Of a stretch of 64,000 bases of DNA, positions 1 through 7,676 are shown in pieces. The DNA lies in assembly GCF_900607235.1 (NCBI RefSeq), contig NZ_LR027852.1, positions 1 through 64,000 on the forward strand. Reading direction: 5' to 3'. The notes below the pieces were generated by a model. That model was not told where the DNA came from. It did not search any database and was given only the letters and a program-made list of their open reading frames with translations. This stretch comes from Olivibacter jilunii. GTDB lineage: Bacteria > Bacteroidota > Bacteroidia > Sphingobacteriales > Sphingobacteriaceae. Position numbers and translations under genes: made by a program. Every line of letters starts with the position of its first letter. Within the stretch, counting starts at the first letter, position 1.

Positions 1-118
1 GTGTGGTAAAGAACAGAACGCCATATTCAAGAGATTATATATGTCTGGATCCGAGAGAAAAAAATGTAAACAGCTCCGAAAAAAATGTGGCCTGAAAACT
101 TGCAATTTAATAGAGTAT

Positions 119-228
119 ATGAGTGATGAGTTGCGAGTTGCCCGTTGTGAGTTGTGAGTTGTGAGAAAGGTTCGTTCGACTGAAAGCTGAAAAGGAATGA
201 TGAATGATGGGTGATGAGTGATGAACGG
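119..228. repeat. Degenerate short tandem repeats in leading intergenic region
   Basis: No gene is supported in the first 318 bases. This part is built from imperfect copies of GTGAGTTGTGA and of TGATGA(A/G) words, for example GAGTTGTGAGTTGTGAG and GATGAGTGATGAAC. The same word families recur after 3872, after 15748, after 33510 and after 39793, always between genes of the PUL. What they do is unknown; the period (7 to 11 bases) is irregular. Confidence 0.6.
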
Positions 229-251
229 TGGGAGAATAGGCTTTTTTACTT

Positions 252-270
252 CCTGCCTACCGCAGGCAGG
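252..270. repeat. REP-like palindrome, copy 1
   Basis: CCTGCCT and AGGCAGG form perfect 7-bp arms around the loop ACCGC. A close relative (same arms, loop GCCGGT) lies at 7210-7229, and a decayed form (CCTACCGTAGG) at 37158-37168. Short GC-rich palindromes of this kind are dispersed through many Bacteroidota genomes. Confidence 0.65.
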
Positions 271-272
271 TT

Positions 273-280
273 TACTTTTG
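273..280 (+). promoter_or_regulatory. Possible -7 box before the first glycosidase operon
   Basis: TACTTTTG fits the Bacteroidota -7 consensus TAnnTTTG and lies 39 bases before the start at 319. No convincing TTG lies 19-21 bases upstream because the REP palindrome occupies that place, so the call is weak. Confidence 0.3.
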
Positions 281-318
281 AATTTTTACTTTATCATACC
301 TAAGTCTTAATACAAAAA

Positions 319-1449
319 ATGGAAAAACACCTATATATTATTTTACTTTTTATTCTTCTCGGCAAGGGAGTTCCTCTTTATGCGCAAGCGGTAGCAGTGA
401 CACCCGAAGAGATGGAAAGCATCTACCGCGAGGTTAAAACACCGTATAAATATGGCTTGGTGATGGTGCCACCGAGTAATGATAAAAAAATGGATTGTCC
501 AACGGTTTTCAGAAAGGGCGATAAATGGTATATGACCTATTTAATCTTCGATGGGCGTGGATACGAGACTTGGCTGGCCAGCAGTAATGATCTATTGAAA
601 TGGACAACCTTAGGCAAGTTGATGTCATTTTCCGATCGTGAGACTTGGGATGCGCATCAAAAGGCCGGATATAATGCCTTACAGGATATAACTTGGGGAG
701 GTACTTATGAGCTAAAAAAATACAAAGGAAAATATTGGATGTCCTATTTTGGAGGCGATGGTAGAGGGTATGAAGCCGGTAATCTCTCCATTGGCATGGC
801 TTATACAAAAGGGAAACCTTGGATAGCCCATGAGTGGACACGTATGGAAAAACCTTTATTCACCGCAAAAGACGCGGATGTGCGATGGTGGGAAAACCGC
901 AAGTTGTTTAAAAGCACGGTGATCGAGGATAAAAAGCGATTAAGCGGTCATCGCTTTGTGATGTATTATAACGCCAATGGTGATTCAGCTCAAAATAATC
1001 TGAAAACACGGTGGTTTGAGCGGATCGGTATGGCCGTTTCAGACGATATGGTCCATTGGAAGCGCTATCTTCAGGAACCGATTGTCCATCATCCGGTAGG
1101 TATCACCGGTGATGCCGTCATTCAACAGATGGACGATACCTACGTTATGTTTTATTTCGGTGCTTTTTGGCAAGATCGTAAGGGCGCCTTTAATCGTTTT
1201 GCAGCTTCCAAAGATCTGGTCCACTGGACGGACTGGGAAGGTGAAAACTTGATCGAGCCCTCTGAACCCTTTGATGCTTTATATGCGCATAAATCTTTTG
1301 TGCTGAAGCACGAGGGCGTAGTCTATCATTTTTATTGCGCAGTGAATAAAGATGAGCAGCGGGGTATTGCAGTTGCTACGTCTAAAGACTTGGGAAAAAG
1401 TGGGCTGCAGTTTGTTGCTCCACCCGTAGGCCCAAAAAAACAACCATAA
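319..1449 (+). CDS. Secreted five-bladed beta-propeller glycosylase (GH43/GH117/GH130-like)
   Basis: 376 aa with an N-terminal signal peptide ending in LYAQ around residue 23. The mature part shows the repeating pattern of beta-propeller glycosidases: blade-like segments such as KWYMTY, KYWMSYFGGDGRG, YVMFYFG and VYHFYCAV, each followed by an S-x-D-L-x-x-W-type strand (SSNDLLKW, SDDMVHW, SKDLVHW). The acidic pair in KKMDCPTV, about residue 58, may hold the catalytic Asp as in clan GH-F and related families, but I cannot assign the family by eye. It is followed after 12 bases by a GH2 gene and is probably co-transcribed with it. The likely role is removal of terminal arabinose, galactose-type or modified sugars in the periplasm. 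The fold is fairly sure, the specificity unknown. Confidence 0.6.
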   Translation: MEKHLYIILLFILLGKGVPLYAQAVAVTPEEMESIYREVKTPYKYGLVMVPPSNDKKMDCPTVFRKGDKWYMTYLIFDGRGYETWLASSNDLLKWTTLGKLMSFSDRETWDAHQKAGYNALQDITWGGTYELKKYKGKYWMSYFGGDGRGYEAGNLSIGMAYTKGKPWIAHEWTRMEKPLFTAKDADVRWWENRKLFKSTVIEDKKRLSGHRFVMYYNANGDSAQNNLKTRWFERIGMAVSDDMVHWKRYLQEPIVHHPVGITGDAVIQQMDDTYVMFYFGAFWQDRKGAFNRFAASKDLVHWTDWEGENLIEPSEPFDALYAHKSFVLKHEGVVYHFYCAVNKDEQRGIAVATSKDLGKSGLQFVAPPVGPKKQP

Positions 1450-1461
1450 AATCTATCAGAA

Positions 1462-3891
1462 ATGTTTAAAACGATTACGTCATTCTTCTTCCTCTATTTA
1501 TTTGCCTTGACGCTGTATGGGCAGGAATGGGGTAAAACGCTCTTTAATGAACAATGGAAGTTTCATTTGGGCGATCGACCGGAAGCAAAATCAGTGGATT
1601 TTAACGATGCAGCATGGCGAGTACTGGATTTGCCACACGACTGGAGCATTGAAGGCACATTTTCGAAAGAACACCCGTCAACTAATCAAGGCGGCGCGCT
1701 TCCTGGAGGCATTGCATGGTACCGAAAGACCTTTCAATTAGCCGATACGATAGAGGGAAAGCAAGTATATATCGACTTTGACGGCATTTATCGAAATAGT
1801 GAGGTTTGGATTAACGGACATTATCTTGGAAAACGGCCTAGCGGATATACCTCCTTCCGCTATGATCTGACCCCTTATGTAAAAGGCGGCAAGCAAACAA
1901 ATGTAATTGCGATTCGGGTTGACAATAGCCAGCAACCTAATTCCCGTTGGTACTCGGGTTCCGGCATTTATCGGAATGTCTGGTTGGTAACCAAAAATAA
2001 GATTGCTGTGGATCATTGGGGTGCTTTTGTAAGGAGCCCATCGGTTCAAAAGGAGCGGGCTATTATCGAACAGCAGACTACTTTTAAAAACCTAGAAGGT
2101 AAAGCTGTATCGGCAGATATAGTGATTACGATATTTAATAAAGAGAGTAAGGCAGTTGTTAAAAAAAGCTTTCCTCAGCAACTGCCTTTGGGTACAAGTA
2201 AGGCAAACTTTGAAGTTGAAGTACCGCAGCCAATCCTTTGGAGTCCTGAAAACCCGTATTGTTATCAAGTAGAAACACAAGTTTACGTTGGAAAACAACT
2301 AGTAGATCAATATAGGGTACCGATGGGCATTCGCTACTTTTCTTTTGATGCTAAAGAAGGTTTTTCGCTCAATGGAGAGAGAAAAAGGATACTGGGTGTT
2401 TGCATGCATCATGATCTTGGTGCCTTGGGAGCGGCCATCAATAAGAAAGCTATGGAAAGACAACTTGTGCTGCTCAAAGAAATGGGTGCTAATGCCATTC
2501 GGATATCTCATAATCCACCGGCACAGGAGTTCCTGGATTTATGCGATAGTTTAGGCTTTTTGGTAATGGATGAAGCCTTTGATATGTGGCGGAAGAAAAA
2601 GAATAAGTTTGATTACTCCCTCGACTTTGATGAATGGCATCGACAAGATCTGATTGACCTGATCAAGCGCGACCGTAACCATCCGTCGGTTATCTTGTGG
2701 AGTATTGGGAACGAAATACGAGAGCAGTTCGACAGCACCGGTAGGGCGCTTACCCAAGAGCTGGTAGCTATTGTCCGTCGAGAGGACAATACCCGCCCGG
2801 TTACCGCTGCATTAACTGAAACTCATTTGGAAAAGAATTTCATTGCGCAGGCTAACGCATTGGATATTTTGGGATTCAATTATAAGTATGAACAATACGA
2901 TAGCCTGCCGATCAATTTTCCGGGACAAAAGTTCATCGCTTCGGAAACGACCTCTGCGTTAGCAGCTCGAGGTCATTATGATTTAGGACATGATACCTTG
3001 CGGTTTTGGCCGCCGAGTGCGAAGGAAAAATTTGTCAAGAACGGTAATCCGGATTTTACCGTATCAGCCTATGATCAGGTTGCAGCGTATTGGGGCACCA
3101 GCCATGAACAAGCATGGAAAGCCGTTAAGCAACGTGATTTTATGACCGGACTCTTTGTTTGGACTGGCTTTGATTATTTAGGTGAGCCGGTGCCTTATGA
3201 TTTCCCAGCGCGAAGCTCCTATTACGGTATTATTGATTTGGCGGGTTTTCCAAAGGACGTGTACTATATGTACCAAAGCGAATGGACTGATAAGCCTGTA
3301 TTGCATTTATTGCCACATTGGAACTGGCAAGCGGGGCAAACCATTGATGTATGGGCCTATTTTAACCAAGCTGATGAAGTGGAGCTTTTTCTGAACGGCC
3401 AATCCTTAGGAACTCGGCGAAAGCAAGGGGATGATATCCATGTTTCGTGGACGGTTCCTTTTCAAGCCGGAACGTTAAAAGCCGTTTCCAGCATAAATGG
3501 AAAGGAGGTTTTAGTAAAAGAAATTAAAACCGCTTCCACACCAGCCAGCATTCGGCTCACGGTAGATAAAAATAAATTGCGTGCAGGGATAAATGATCTA
3601 GCGTTTGTTACGGTGGACATCATGGACGACAAGGGAAATCCAGTACCTATAGCAGATAATGAAATTGTGTTTGATATACAAGGGCCAGGATTTATAGCAG
3701 GAGTTGATAATGGTTTTCAGGCGGATTTATCCTCGCTGAAAGGAAACCGAAAGAGAGCATATAATGGCAAATGCCTAGCTATTATCCAAGCTAAAGCGAA
3801 TACAGGAGAAATCATTTTAAAAGCAAGCGCAAAAGGGTTAAAAGGAGCGGCGTTGAAACTTAACGTGGTGAGAATGATGAGTGATGAATGA
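1462..3891 (+). CDS. GH2 glycoside hydrolase, beta-galactosidase type
   Basis: 809 aa, exported (signal peptide ending LTLYGQ around residue 21). Domain order is that of GH2: sugar-binding jelly roll (about 25-180, with LPHDWSIEG and GGIAWYRKTF), immunoglobulin-like domain (about 185-290), TIM barrel (about 295-590) and C-terminal beta domains resembling DUF4982. The acid/base is E418 in WSIGNE and the nucleophile is likely E495 in FIASETT. The G-x-DYLGEP motif follows near 550. Such proteins are mostly beta-galactosidases; beta-glucuronidase or beta-galacturonidase activity cannot be excluded. It follows the propeller gene by 12 bases. The last codons (R-M-M-S-D-E) are written in the ATGATGAGTGATGA repeat, so the C-terminus has drifted into repeat DNA. 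Confidence 0.85.
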   Translation: MFKTITSFFFLYLFALTLYGQEWGKTLFNEQWKFHLGDRPEAKSVDFNDAAWRVLDLPHDWSIEGTFSKEHPSTNQGGALPGGIAWYRKTFQLADTIEGKQVYIDFDGIYRNSEVWINGHYLGKRPSGYTSFRYDLTPYVKGGKQTNVIAIRVDNSQQPNSRWYSGSGIYRNVWLVTKNKIAVDHWGAFVRSPSVQKERAIIEQQTTFKNLEGKAVSADIVITIFNKESKAVVKKSFPQQLPLGTSKANFEVEVPQPILWSPENPYCYQVETQVYVGKQLVDQYRVPMGIRYFSFDAKEGFSLNGERKRILGVCMHHDLGALGAAINKKAMERQLVLLKEMGANAIRISHNPPAQEFLDLCDSLGFLVMDEAFDMWRKKKNKFDYSLDFDEWHRQDLIDLIKRDRNHPSVILWSIGNEIREQFDSTGRALTQELVAIVRREDNTRPVTAALTETHLEKNFIAQANALDILGFNYKYEQYDSLPINFPGQKFIASETTSALAARGHYDLGHDTLRFWPPSAKEKFVKNGNPDFTVSAYDQVAAYWGTSHEQAWKAVKQRDFMTGLFVWTGFDYLGEPVPYDFPARSSYYGIIDLAGFPKDVYYMYQSEWTDKPVLHLLPHWNWQAGQTIDVWAYFNQADEVELFLNGQSLGTRRKQGDDIHVSWTVPFQAGTLKAVSSINGKEVLVKEIKTASTPASIRLTVDKNKLRAGINDLAFVTVDIMDDKGNPVPIADNEIVFDIQGPGFIAGVDNGFQADLSSLKGNRKRAYNGKCLAIIQAKANTGEIILKASAKGLKGAALKLNVVRMMSDE

Positions 3892-3918
3892 TGAATGATG
3901 AGTTATGAGGGATGAGTG
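3872..3918. repeat. TGATGAA/TGATGAG heptamer repeat across a stop codon
   Basis: About six near-identical 7-base units run from the last codons of the GH2 gene through its TGA stop and into the spacer. The following spacer to 4008 also contains CTGATAACTAATAACTAAC-type words before the GntR gene. Confidence 0.6.
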
Positions 3919-4008
3919 TTTTTAAGTAGCAGTAGCACGAGCAGTGATGCCGAACGTTGACAGCTCTTAGCTGATAACTAATAACTAACAGCTAATAACT
4001 ATAATAAT

Positions 4009-5037
4009 ATGAACAACAGCATTTTTTTTGATCATATCCGTGTTGACAACTATTCTTCAACGCCAAAATACCTGCAACTCGCCTATGCGATATTAAGTGC
4101 CGTTAAAGAAGGAAAGTTTCAAAAGGACAATATATTACCTTCTTTGAATGAGCTTACCAATCATTTAGAGATTTCGAGGGAAACGGCCGATAGAGGATAT
4201 AAATACTTACGGTATTTAGGTATCCTAAAGGCCGTGCCGGGAAAGGGGCATTTTATATCAACCACGGAGATCAGTAGTCCTGGTCGTATTTGCTTGTTGG
4301 TTAACAAAATCAGCGAAGGGAAAAGTATTTTTTATCATGAACTGATAGCATCATTAGGTAACTATATTCCAATTGACTTTTATGTATATAACAACGATTT
4401 TTTCTTGTTTAAGCGTTTATTAAATCAGCGACGTGACTATAGCCACTATGTGATACTGCCTCATTTTTTTGATAACCAAGATGAAGCGGAGGCTTTGATC
4501 GACTCACTTCCAAAAGACAAATTAATCCTACTGGATAAGCGTCTGAAACGACTTAAAGGGAATCATAGTACGATTTATGAAGACTTTGAAGGGGATATTT
4601 ACCAGGCTTTGGAAAAAGCCTTACCTGCGCTCGAAAAATACCATACTTTAAAACTCATCCTTCATCGAAAGAGTTACCTCCCTAATGAAATTAAGCGCGG
4701 CTTTAATAAGTTTTGTCAGCAATATGCTTTTGAACGTGCTATTTTGGATAAGGTGGATCATGTTGAATTAAATAGCGGCGAGGTATATATCTGTGTAAAC
4801 GATGATGATATGGTGAATCTGTTGGATAAAGTTTCGACATCAGCTTTCGTGTTGGGTAAGGATTTGGGAATTATTTCTTACAATGAAGCACCATTAAAAA
4901 AATACATTGCCGGTGGTATTACGACCATCAGTACCGATTACAAACAGATGGCCTCCTTAACCGCTCAGTCGATTAAAGAGAATACGCCACAGCACATTGC
5001 TTTAAACTTTTGTTTACAGCTTAGGGGTTCTTTATAG
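4009..5037 (+). CDS. GntR-family transcriptional regulator with periplasmic-binding-type sensor domain
   Basis: 342 aa. Residues about 1-80 are a GntR winged helix (PKYLQLAYAILSAVKEG, ILPSLNELTNHLEISRETA, then a wing with VPGKGHFI). Residues about 85-342 look like a LacI/PBP1-type ligand-binding domain (GRICLLVNKIS, HYVILPHF, LILLDKR, DLGIISYNEAP, ITTISTDYKQM). In Bacteroidota, regulators of this architecture act on monosaccharide or PUL genes; the fucose regulator FucR of Bacteroides is a GntR example. It stands alone between the GH2 operon and the beta-helix gene and is the only transcription factor seen inside the PUL, so it is the natural local candidate. Its ligand (rhamnose, fucose or another released sugar) is inference. 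The palindrome at 7621-7642 is a possible operator. Confidence 0.85.
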   Translation: MNNSIFFDHIRVDNYSSTPKYLQLAYAILSAVKEGKFQKDNILPSLNELTNHLEISRETADRGYKYLRYLGILKAVPGKGHFISTTEISSPGRICLLVNKISEGKSIFYHELIASLGNYIPIDFYVYNNDFFLFKRLLNQRRDYSHYVILPHFFDNQDEAEALIDSLPKDKLILLDKRLKRLKGNHSTIYEDFEGDIYQALEKALPALEKYHTLKLILHRKSYLPNEIKRGFNKFCQQYAFERAILDKVDHVELNSGEVYICVNDDDMVNLLDKVSTSAFVLGKDLGIISYNEAPLKKYIAGGITTISTDYKQMASLTAQSIKENTPQHIALNFCLQLRGSL

Positions 5038-5109
5038 GTGAATGAAACGGATGCCAACGTGTTTACGTAAAATAAATCCTTAGGTAGGAACTGTTCGAGT
5101 CGATAAAAG

Positions 5110-5270
5110 TCCGGCCTTGAAATATCCGGGTAGTAGAGGCTAAGTAGAAGTAGAATCTTTCAAAGGAGATTTCCAGCCGGGAGTTTTTGGTTACTTTTTG
5201 CGGAAACCTCGAGCCTGTAGGCGAGAAGCTTGAATGCCTTAAAAACTGACAAATGATGAAAAAAAGTAAC
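5110..5270 (+). repeat. Two-hairpin repeat, copy 1 (upstream of beta-helix gene)
   Basis: Hairpin A has arms 5110-5127 and 5165-5182 (TCCGGC...GAAAT pairing with ATTTC...GCCGGGA). Hairpin B has arms GTTACTTTTT (5190-5199) and AAAAAGTAAC (5261-5270). The loop of B holds a 60-base insertion with its own small stem (CTCGAGCCTGTAGGCGAG) followed by AAGCTTGAATGCC, as in copy 3. The loop of A carries GGTAGT, the reverse complement of ACTACC found in the other copies. The element ends 60 bases before the next start codon. The rest of the 293-base gap shows no gene. Confidence 0.6.
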
Positions 5271-5330
5271 TCGGAATTAAAAGAAAAGCTTTCGGTTTAC
5301 ATTGAAAGTCGTTAAATAGATGATAACAAG

Positions 5331-7235
5331 ATGTTGAAAATCAAATACTTCATTCCAATTTACTTATTATTTACGCTGCTTTTTCAGGGAGTAAGCGGGG
5401 CAGAGATTTGGGTGTCTCCCAAGGGAAAGGACACCTACAGAGGCAGTATTGACTCACCCTTGGCTTCTATAAGTGCCGCATTAAGGAAGGCAAGGGAATG
5501 GAGGCGCTTACAGGCCAAGGAGGTATCCGGAGGGATTGACATTATTTTACAGGATGGAACCTATACATTACATGAAGCTATTTTTATCCGCCCGGAAGAT
5601 GCAGGAACGGCGGATAGTCCAACACATATTAAAGCCTCCGCTAATGCACATCCGATTATCAGCGGAGGCATCAGCTTGCCGCATGGCTGGAAAAAAGTAA
5701 ATAGAAGAATTGAAGGGCTACCCGCAGCAGCCCAGGGAAAAGTTTGGGAAATCGAAGCACCACTAATGGGTGATCAGGTACTTGACTTTAGGCAACTTTG
5801 GGTTAATAACCGGAAAGCGAAGCGTGCAAAGAGCACGGATGGTGATCGCATGGAAAGGATATTATCTTGGGATCATCAAGCCCAAACCTGCTGGATTCCC
5901 AAGCCTAAATCGACACGGTTCAGCTGGCAGCCGGGAATGGAGTTTTTCATTCATCAATGGTGGGCCATTGCTGTATTACGCGTAAAAGAAGCACTTGTAC
6001 AGGGGGATAGTGTGCGACTATCGTTTTTGCAACCGGAGAGTAAGATACAATCCGAGCACCCTTGGCCCGCACCATGGATATCGAAGGAGACCGGAAACTC
6101 TGCCTTTTACCTAAGCAATTCTATCCAATTTTTGGATGAGCCGGGAGAATGGTATCTTGATAAACTCCGTCGAAAGCTTTACTATTGGCCTCAAAAAGAT
6201 GAACATTTAGCTACCGCGAATGTTATTGTTCCGTATTTAGAAACCCTGCTCCGTATAGAGGGCACCCTAGATGTTCCTGTAAAGCATATCCATTTTTCCG
6301 GCATCAGTTGGCAACATAGTACATGGCTTCGGCCCTCACAGCAAGGACATGTCGCTTTGCAAGCCGGTATGTACTTATTGGACGCTTATAAACTAAAGAT
6401 TCCCGGAACGCCCGACAAAAAGGGGCTCGAAAATCAAGCTTGGATTGGTCGGCCACCGGCTGCGGTAAGTGTATCGCATGCGCAGCACACATCCTTTAAA
6501 GGGTGCCGATTTGAACATTTAGCCTCTACGGGTTTGGATTATCATAAAGCCGTTCAGTTCAATACGATCCAAGGAAATGTGTTTCATGATATAGGCGGAT
6601 CCGGTATATTGCTAGGTGTGTTTTCGGATGAGGCGTTTGAAACACACCTGCCTTATAACCCAACGGACAGGCGGGTTGTGGCCTCCCATAATAGCGTAGA
6701 GAATAACCTCATTAAAAATGTCACAACGGAAGATTGGGGATGTGTGGCTATAGGAGCAGGCTATGTCAACAATACCGATATCCGGCATAACGAAATCAGT
6801 GAGATCGCCTATACAGGTATTAGTTTAGGTTGGGGCTGGACGCCAACGGTGAATGTAATGGCTAATAATCGTGTTATTGCCAATAAAATTCACCATTACG
6901 CCAAGTACATGAATGATGTAGCCGGTATTTATACACTCTCTGCGCAACCAGGCTCTGTTATCGAAAATAACTATATCGATAGCATCTATGCTGCTCCTTA
7001 TGCCCATTTGCCGGAACATTGGTTTTACCTTTATACAGACGAAGGATCGGCCTATTTTACTGTTAAAAACAATTGGTGTCCGAAAGAGAAATTTTTGCAG
7101 AACGCGAATGGCCCCAACAATGTTTGGGAAAATAACGGCCCTATGGTATCAGAAGAGATAAAAAGAAAAGCAGGATTGGAGGACGCGTATGGTTGGTTAA
7201 GGAATGATGCCTGCCTGCCGGTAGGCAGGAATTAG
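5331..7235 (+). CDS. Secreted right-handed parallel beta-helix protein, GH141-like
   Basis: 634 aa with signal peptide (cleavage near VSGA, residue 24). It opens with IWVSPKGKDTYRGSIDSP and continues GGIDIILQDGTYTL, the usual start of Bacteroidota beta-helix glycosidases. From about residue 330 come rungs rich in N and I (HNSVENNLIKNV, NTDIRHNEISEI, NNRVIANKIHHYA, GSVIENNYIDSIY). Length and layout agree with GH141, whose founding member is the alpha-L-fucosidase BT1002 of rhamnogalacturonan-II degradation; a xylanase also exists in that family. I could not check catalytic residues. It probably has its own transcript, since it is 293 bases from the GntR gene and 441 from susC. The last residues, A-C-L-P-V-G-R-N, are encoded by a REP palindrome and are probably not part of the original protein. 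Confidence 0.6.
   Translation: MLKIKYFIPIYLLFTLLFQGVSGAEIWVSPKGKDTYRGSIDSPLASISAALRKAREWRRLQAKEVSGGIDIILQDGTYTLHEAIFIRPEDAGTADSPTHIKASANAHPIISGGISLPHGWKKVNRRIEGLPAAAQGKVWEIEAPLMGDQVLDFRQLWVNNRKAKRAKSTDGDRMERILSWDHQAQTCWIPKPKSTRFSWQPGMEFFIHQWWAIAVLRVKEALVQGDSVRLSFLQPESKIQSEHPWPAPWISKETGNSAFYLSNSIQFLDEPGEWYLDKLRRKLYYWPQKDEHLATANVIVPYLETLLRIEGTLDVPVKHIHFSGISWQHSTWLRPSQQGHVALQAGMYLLDAYKLKIPGTPDKKGLENQAWIGRPPAAVSVSHAQHTSFKGCRFEHLASTGLDYHKAVQFNTIQGNVFHDIGGSGILLGVFSDEAFETHLPYNPTDRRVVASHNSVENNLIKNVTTEDWGCVAIGAGYVNNTDIRHNEISEIAYTGISLGWGWTPTVNVMANNRVIANKIHHYAKYMNDVAGIYTLSAQPGSVIENNYIDSIYAAPYAHLPEHWFYLYTDEGSAYFTVKNNWCPKEKFLQNANGPNNVWENNGPMVSEEIKRKAGLEDAYGWLRNDACLPVGRN
7210..7229. repeat. REP-like palindrome, copy 2, inside a coding tail
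   Basis: CCTGCCT and AGGCAGG arms around GCCGGT. It lies within the last codons of the beta-helix gene and supplies the C-terminal C-L-P-V-G-R residues; the TAG stop follows at 7233. Confidence 0.7.
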
Positions 7236-7443
7236 GAGTTATGAGCGATGAATTTTGGAAATAGACCTTATCCTCTAAAGCTTATAGCTTATCGCTTAAG
7301 GCCTACAGCTTGATTGGAAGCTAATTCCTGAAAGTTGGCAGTGAACGGCGAAATTTAGTTGTTGGTTGCTAGTTGTGAGCGGTGAAGGCGAACCAAAAAT
7401 TGATACATTTGGTTAAAAGCACAGACTGTATGTCTTCGAAAAT

Positions 7444-7546
7444 GTCGCCTCCAAAATTTTACATCTTGCAGGTGAACGCACTACCGTTCTTGTAAAAGTT
7501 TGAAGCGACGAGCTTTTTGCTTACTTTTTTGCGGGAAAAAAGTAAG
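7444..7546 (+). repeat. Two-hairpin repeat, copy 2 (upstream of susC)
   Basis: Hairpin A has arms 7444-7463 and 7491-7509 (GTCGCCTCCAAAATTTTACA against TGTAAAAGTTTGAAGCGAC) with GCACTACC in the loop at 7478-7485. Hairpin B is perfect: CTTACTTTTTT (7520-7530), loop GCGGG, AAAAAAGTAAG (7536-7546). The preceding part of the gap (7236-7440) holds only short degenerate words such as AGCTTATAGCTTATCGC. No gene is seen between 7236 and 7676. Confidence 0.7.
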
Positions 7547-7559
7547 AAGAGCTTTGATA

Positions 7560-7642
7560 ATATCCTACACAAGCAAGCAAATATCTTACAAAACTTCAGT
7601 AGGTTTAAAACGTAAGTTTGACGCTTAAACCAATTTAAGCGT
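7560..7642 (+). promoter_or_regulatory. susC promoter: 21-bp-period direct repeat, -7 box and palindrome over +1
   Basis: ATATCCTACA (7560-7569) and ATATCTTACA (7581-7590) form a direct repeat with a 21-base period. Exactly 22 bases later comes the -7 box TAAGTTTG (7613-7620). The same arrangement occurs before the GH78 and GH2 genes. It suits an activator of AraC/HTCS type touching the -33 region. Directly after the -7 box is a perfect palindrome, ACGCTTAAA-CCAA-TTTAAGCGT (7621-7642), which would cover the expected start of transcription; a T-rich stretch follows it. The palindrome could be a repressor operator or a leader hairpin. Confidence 0.65.
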
Positions 7643-7676
7643 TGAATTTTTTTATTGTGAATATAAGCCTAATTCA

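Noticed and set aside
7520-7546. Hairpin B as a Rho-independent terminator of the upstream gene
   Set aside because: The T run is inside the left arm and A residues follow the loop; there is no T tract after the stem on the plus strand.
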